Shown here piece by piece: positions 5,433 to 5,742 of a stretch of 5,742 nucleotides of DNA; within the stretch, counting starts at the first letter, position 1; each line of letters opens with the position of its first letter. The DNA comes from Sphingobacteriaceae bacterium UBA2059 (GTDB taxonomy: Bacteria; Bacteroidota; Bacteroidia; Sphingobacteriales; Sphingobacteriaceae), in assembly GCA_002332615.1 (NCBI GenBank), contig DDAL01000018.1, positions 1 to 5,742 on the forward strand. Direction: 5' to 3'. The notes below the pieces were generated by a model. The model worked only from the letters and a program-made list of their open reading frames with translations, did not search any database and was not told the origin of the DNA. A program made the translations under genes and the position numbers.

Positions 5433-5742
5433 ATCCATCATTTGATCAGCAATCTGTTCCGTCAATATATCCAGGCGTTCCTCAGGTGTACCATCAATCA
5501 GATAGCGATAATCATAAGTTTGACCTTCATAGAAAACCGAAACAAAAAACGTTCCTACCGGCTTTTCTTTACATTCACTACCACCAGGTTTGAGCAAGCC
5601 GGTACACGCTACGATCAAATCGGCTTCTTGAAACAGCTTCTGGCCGGTAATCGCAAGCGCATTCGTCACTTCCGGGGATTCAGGTGAATATTTATCAATT
5701 AAATCCTGAGGTACCCCTAAGATTGACATTTTCAGATTGGCA
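5409..5742 (-). CDS. CinA-family protein (nicotinamide-nucleotide amidohydrolase), 3' part
   Basis: The family's C-terminal domain hydrolyses nicotinamide mononucleotide to nicotinate mononucleotide in the cytoplasm, a pyridine-nucleotide salvage step. The frame is open to the right edge, reading ANLK before Met (ATG 5729-5727), so that Met is internal: NLKMSILGVP aligns with the family's SNEAKxxLLGVP. Numbering from that Met, PESPEVT (16-22) and TGLLKPGGSECKEKPVGTFF (43-62) match the usual S/PEV and TGIAGPGGG..KPVGT motifs, with LLK where most have IAG. The stop is TAA 5411-5409. About 110 of the domain's roughly 160 residues are visible. Whether it is the short stand-alone form or a fusion with an N-terminal CinA domain cannot be told. 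It is functionally unrelated to the sugar genes, and it uses more GGT for Gly and looks lower in GC than the adjacent hydrolase, which hints at a different origin. Confidence 0.85.
   Translation of the reverse strand, partial: ANLKMSILGVPQDLIDKYSPESPEVTNALAITGQKLFQEADLIVACTGLLKPGGSECKEKPVGTFFVSVFYEGQTYDYRYLIDGTPEERLDILTEQIADQMMDLIDSKTA

Noticed and set aside
5442..5687. 81-residue + strand frame opposite the CinA-family gene
   Set aside because: The minus-strand frame carries the CinA motifs, and the + strand peptide is an antisense shadow.

Overview
The window looks like a piece of a Bacteroidota genome, probably from the Chitinophagia/Sphingobacteriia side. Three things point there: two secreted beta-barrel proteins whose signal peptides are cleaved before Gln, promoters of the Bacteroidota type (a TTTG box about 18-19 bases before TAnnTTTG) rather than the E. 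coli type, and an exported sugar-processing gene pair. The finer taxonomic placement is a guess.

Layout. Positions 1-225 hold an AT-rich reading frame open to the left edge, possibly the end of an unknown gene. Positions 226-811 show no gene I can support, only a perfect 19-base palindrome (313-331) and an AT-rich hairpin. A good Bacteroidota promoter (812-841) then leads into a small outer-membrane barrel gene (894-1501, +). Its signal peptide and its barrel lie in different frames, broken at a run of six A. A strong terminator (1521-1547) separates it from a second barrel gene (1562-2221, -), which has its own promoter at 2292-2322. The 385-base gap between this gene and the next one, which is divergent, holds a GC-rich inverted-repeat island and an unusually repeat-rich control region.

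The + strand module at 2607-5432 encodes a lipoprotein aldose 1-epimerase (galactose mutarotase) followed by a secreted glycoside hydrolase family 2 enzyme. Together they would release a sugar from a glycoside outside the cytoplasm and equilibrate its anomers. A hairpin with a T run sits between the two genes and may reduce read-through. The hydrolase reads normally to about residue 510, then ends in a 15-residue unrelated tail, losing the part of the TIM barrel that carries the nucleophile. The tail runs convergently into the 3' end of a CinA-family amidohydrolase gene (5409 to the right edge, -), whose base and codon use look different. This is either a real deletion or rearrangement, or a misjoined contig.

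I do not see a convincing new multi-gene system here. The observations most worth checking are the two broken genes (the A-run frameshift and the hydrolase/CinA junction) and the helically phased repeats in front of the mutarotase gene.
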